In this document: positions 5,377 through 6,661 of the stretch, one piece after another
Numbering within the stretch: position 1 is the first letter of the stretch
Layout of the letters: each line of letters opens with the position of its first letter
NCBI GenBank assembly: GCA_009778865.1
Contig: WRFJ01000050.1
Span: 1 to 6,661 of the forward strand
Direction: 5' to 3'
Origin: Chloroflexota bacterium
GTDB taxonomy: Bacteria > Chloroflexota > Dehalococcoidia > Dehalococcoidales > WRFJ01
DNA length: 6,661 nt
Made by a program: the position numbers and the translations under genes
The notes under the pieces: model-generated
What the model saw: only the letters and a program-made list of their open reading frames with translations
Databases searched by the model: none
What the model was told of the DNA's origin: nothing

Positions 5377-6129
5377 TTAAATTTTAGTGAGTATTTCTAC
5401 CCCTGTGGTCGTAACGGCCACCGTATGTTCAGCATGAGCTGCCAAAGAGCGGTCTTCGGTGACCACTGTCCAGGCATCACGCAGAGTTTTAGTCCCATAA
5501 GAGCCAGCACTGAGCATGGGCTCAATGGCAATAACTGTACCCGATCGCAATACTGGTCCGAAGCCAGCCTTGCCGAAATTGGGCACAGATGGCTCTTCAT
5601 GCATCTGCCTGCCTATGCCGTGACCAGTATATTCACGTATAACACCCCAACCACGGCTCTCAGCATATTGCTGCACTGCCGCTCCGATATCACCCACATG
5701 ACCATCAGGTACTATAGCGGCAATACCGGCTTGCAAAGCACCTTCTGTATCGGTAATAAGCTTTAAGGCCGATAAAGACGCCTGTCCTACTGCTACGGTA
5801 ACAGCACCATCTCCCTGATAACCCTCGCGTATTACCCCAAAGTCCAAAGAAATAATATCTCCTTCTTTGAGAATACGTTTGGCCGAAGGTATACCGTGTA
5901 CTATTTCACAATTCACAGAGGTACAAAGAGAAGCTGGAAAACCTCTGTAGCCCTTAAAAGAAGCTATAATACCTCTTTTAGCCACCTCGCGCTCGGCAAT
6001 ATCATTTAAAAAAGCGGTGGATATACCCGGTTTTACAGCTTCTTTCAAGACCTGTAAAATCTCAGCCACATCTCTGCCGGCTTTACGCATCAGAGCAATT
6101 TCTCTGTTTGATTTTAAAATAATAGCCAT
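5377..6129 (-). CDS. map: Methionine aminopeptidase, type I
   Basis: This enzyme removes the initiator methionine from nascent proteins when the second residue is small, after deformylation, using a two-metal centre. The 250-residue product is a short type Ia enzyme without an N-terminal extension. All five metal ligands known from the E. coli enzyme are present at one position lower: Asp96 (SLDFG), Asp107 (QGDG), His170 (TGHGIG), Glu203 (AIEPM) and Glu234 (HAEHT). The substrate-contacting histidine is His78 in EIVHGIP. The start is ATG 6127-6129, which shares one base with the adk stop (TAATG). No Shine-Dalgarno is evident, so translational coupling to adk is likely. It is followed directly by infA with no intervening KOW-domain gene. 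Stop is TAA. Confidence 0.97.
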   Translation of the reverse strand: MAIILKSNREIALMRKAGRDVAEILQVLKEAVKPGISTAFLNDIAEREVAKRGIIASFKGYRGFPASLCTSVNCEIVHGIPSAKRILKEGDIISLDFGVIREGYQGDGAVTVAVGQASLSALKLITDTEGALQAGIAAIVPDGHVGDIGAAVQQYAESRGWGVIREYTGHGIGRQMHEEPSVPNFGKAGFGPVLRSGTVIAIEPMLSAGSYGTKTLRDAWTVVTEDRSLAAHAEHTVAVTTTGVEILTKI

Positions 6130-6661
6130 TATTTAAGCGCGTTTACTATTTTTTTGGTAATTTTATCAACATCTCCGCTGCCATCAACTTTAATCAGCTT
6201 ACCTTGCTGGTGGTAATAGTCAATAACTGGAGCAGTCTGTTTAAAATACACCTCAAGACGGTGCTTTATCGTCTGGGCAGTATCATCTTCCCGCTGATAT
6301 AATTCTCCGCCGCAGCGCAGGCATTTTTTATCGCCGACGCTATGAGCAGCCTGACAAAGACGGCAAACACGCCGCGATGACAGACGATTCACCAATTCTT
6401 CTTCTCTGACATCTATACAGACGGCTTTAGATATAGCTTCGTTACGCTTGGCTAAAGCTTCATCAAGCTCGGTAGCCTGATGTAAATTGCGCGGAAAGCC
6501 GTCTAATATAACGCCTTTGGTAACATCGTTACGGTACATACGTTCTAGCACCATATCAATAGTCACCTCATCGGGCACCAACTCCCCCTTGGCCATATAA
6601 GATTGCACAAGCTGACCCAAAGACGTTTTTTCTTCAATATTCTGACGAAAAATGTCGCCCG
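6129..6661 (-). CDS. adk: Adenylate kinase, 5' partial, zinc-type LID
   Basis: Adenylate kinase interconverts ATP + AMP and 2 ADP in the cytoplasm. The window holds the last 176 residues. The frame is open to the right edge, and about 30 N-terminal residues including the P-loop are outside. Visible blocks are GDIFRQNI just after the P-loop region, GELVPDE and VILDGFPRN of the core, RLSSRRVC leading into the LID, YQREDDT after it, and the closing RLEVYFKQTAPVIDYY. The LID has four cysteines, C-x2-C-x10-C-x2-C (6312-6365), as in zinc-stabilised adenylate kinases of Gram-positive and related bacteria. The spacing between the pairs is about six residues shorter than the x16 usual there. The TTG at 6618-6620 is an internal leucine codon rather than the start, because family sequence continues upstream of it. 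The stop TAA (6129-6131) overlaps the map start by one base. Confidence 0.95.
   Translation of the reverse strand, partial: GDIFRQNIEEKTSLGQLVQSYMAKGELVPDEVTIDMVLERMYRNDVTKGVILDGFPRNLHQATELDEALAKRNEAISKAVCIDVREEELVNRLSSRRVCRLCQAAHSVGDKKCLRCGGELYQREDDTAQTIKHRLEVYFKQTAPVIDYYHQQGKLIKVDGSGDVDKITKKIVNALK
6312..6365 (-). other. Putative zinc-binding four-cysteine knuckle in the Adk LID
   Basis: Codons for two cysteine pairs lie at 6312-6323 (C-L-R-C) and 6354-6365 (C-R-L-C), separated by ten residues. Four cysteines at these positions of the LID coordinate structural zinc in characterised homologues. Zinc binding here is inferred. Confidence 0.75.

Larger units (their letters stand above)
261..6661 (-). 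other. Ribosomal protein / alpha operon, downstream part (adk to rpsI)
   Basis: Twelve consecutive minus-strand genes have short spacers: adk/map overlap by one base, and the largest gap is 59 bases (rpsD-rpoA). No internal terminator hairpin and no convincing internal promoter was seen, so one polycistronic message is likely. Upstream, such operons normally continue into secY and the S10/spc ribosomal genes, which are outside the window. This extent is an inference from gene order and spacing. Confidence 0.8.

Noticed and set aside
5272..5766. A 164-codon plus-strand open frame antisense to map and infA
   Set aside because: It lies opposite clearly conserved coding sequence, resembles no family I know, and has no good ribosome site. 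It is a shadow of map/infA codon usage.
6618..6620. TTG as a possible start of adk
   Set aside because: Family sequence (GDIFRQNI...) continues in frame upstream to the window edge, so this codon is an internal leucine.
1..6661. CRISPR array, tRNA or rRNA gene, insertion sequence, attachment site, or a new defence-type system
   Set aside because: No spaced repeats, tRNA-like cloverleaf, transposase or terminal inverted repeats were seen. All minus-strand genes are housekeeping.

Overview
The window carries the downstream part of a bacterial spc/alpha-type ribosomal protein operon, all on the minus strand. Its 3' end meets the tail of an unrelated gene on the plus strand. Reading along the transcript, from high to low coordinates, the order is adk (5' end cut by the window edge), map, infA, rpmJ, rpsM, rpsK, rpsD, rpoA, rplQ, truA, rplM, rpsI, then a hairpin terminator at about 201-236. 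Twelve genes fill about 6.4 kb, with spacers of no more than about 60 bases and a one-base adk/map stop-start overlap, so co-transcription is very likely.

The organism is a bacterium with moderately low GC. There is no KOW-domain gene between map and infA, and no ecfA/ecfT transporter genes between rplQ and truA. Both are common insertions in Bacillota. The uninterrupted rplQ-truA-rplM-rpsI order, the cysteine-bearing S4, the cysteine-type L36 and the Zn-type adenylate kinase fit Chloroflexota, perhaps a Dehalococcoidia-like lineage. This placement is an inference from remembered gene orders and sequence flavour. Another deep-branching monoderm lineage remains possible.

The genes cooperate in building the gene-expression machinery. 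They supply four small-subunit proteins (S13, S11, S4, S9), three large-subunit proteins (L36, L17, L13), initiation factor IF1, the RNA polymerase alpha subunit, the enzyme that removes the initiator methionine, a tRNA pseudouridine synthase, and adenylate kinase for nucleotide balance. All the recognisable catalytic or ligand residues that I checked are present.

Bases 1-122 (plus strand) encode the last 39 residues of a protein resembling the InlB B-repeat / Listeria-Bacteroides repeat family of bacterial surface proteins. It converges on the operon, and the hairpin at 201-236 can serve both transcripts. Bases 123-200 show no gene.

I did not find an undescribed system; this is mostly a conserved housekeeping region. 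The points worth a second look are the long lysine/alanine-rich tail on L17, the shortened zinc-type LID of adenylate kinase, TTG starts on rpoA, rpsI and infA, small changes in S4 and TruA, the absence of TGA stops, and the surface-protein tail next to the operon.
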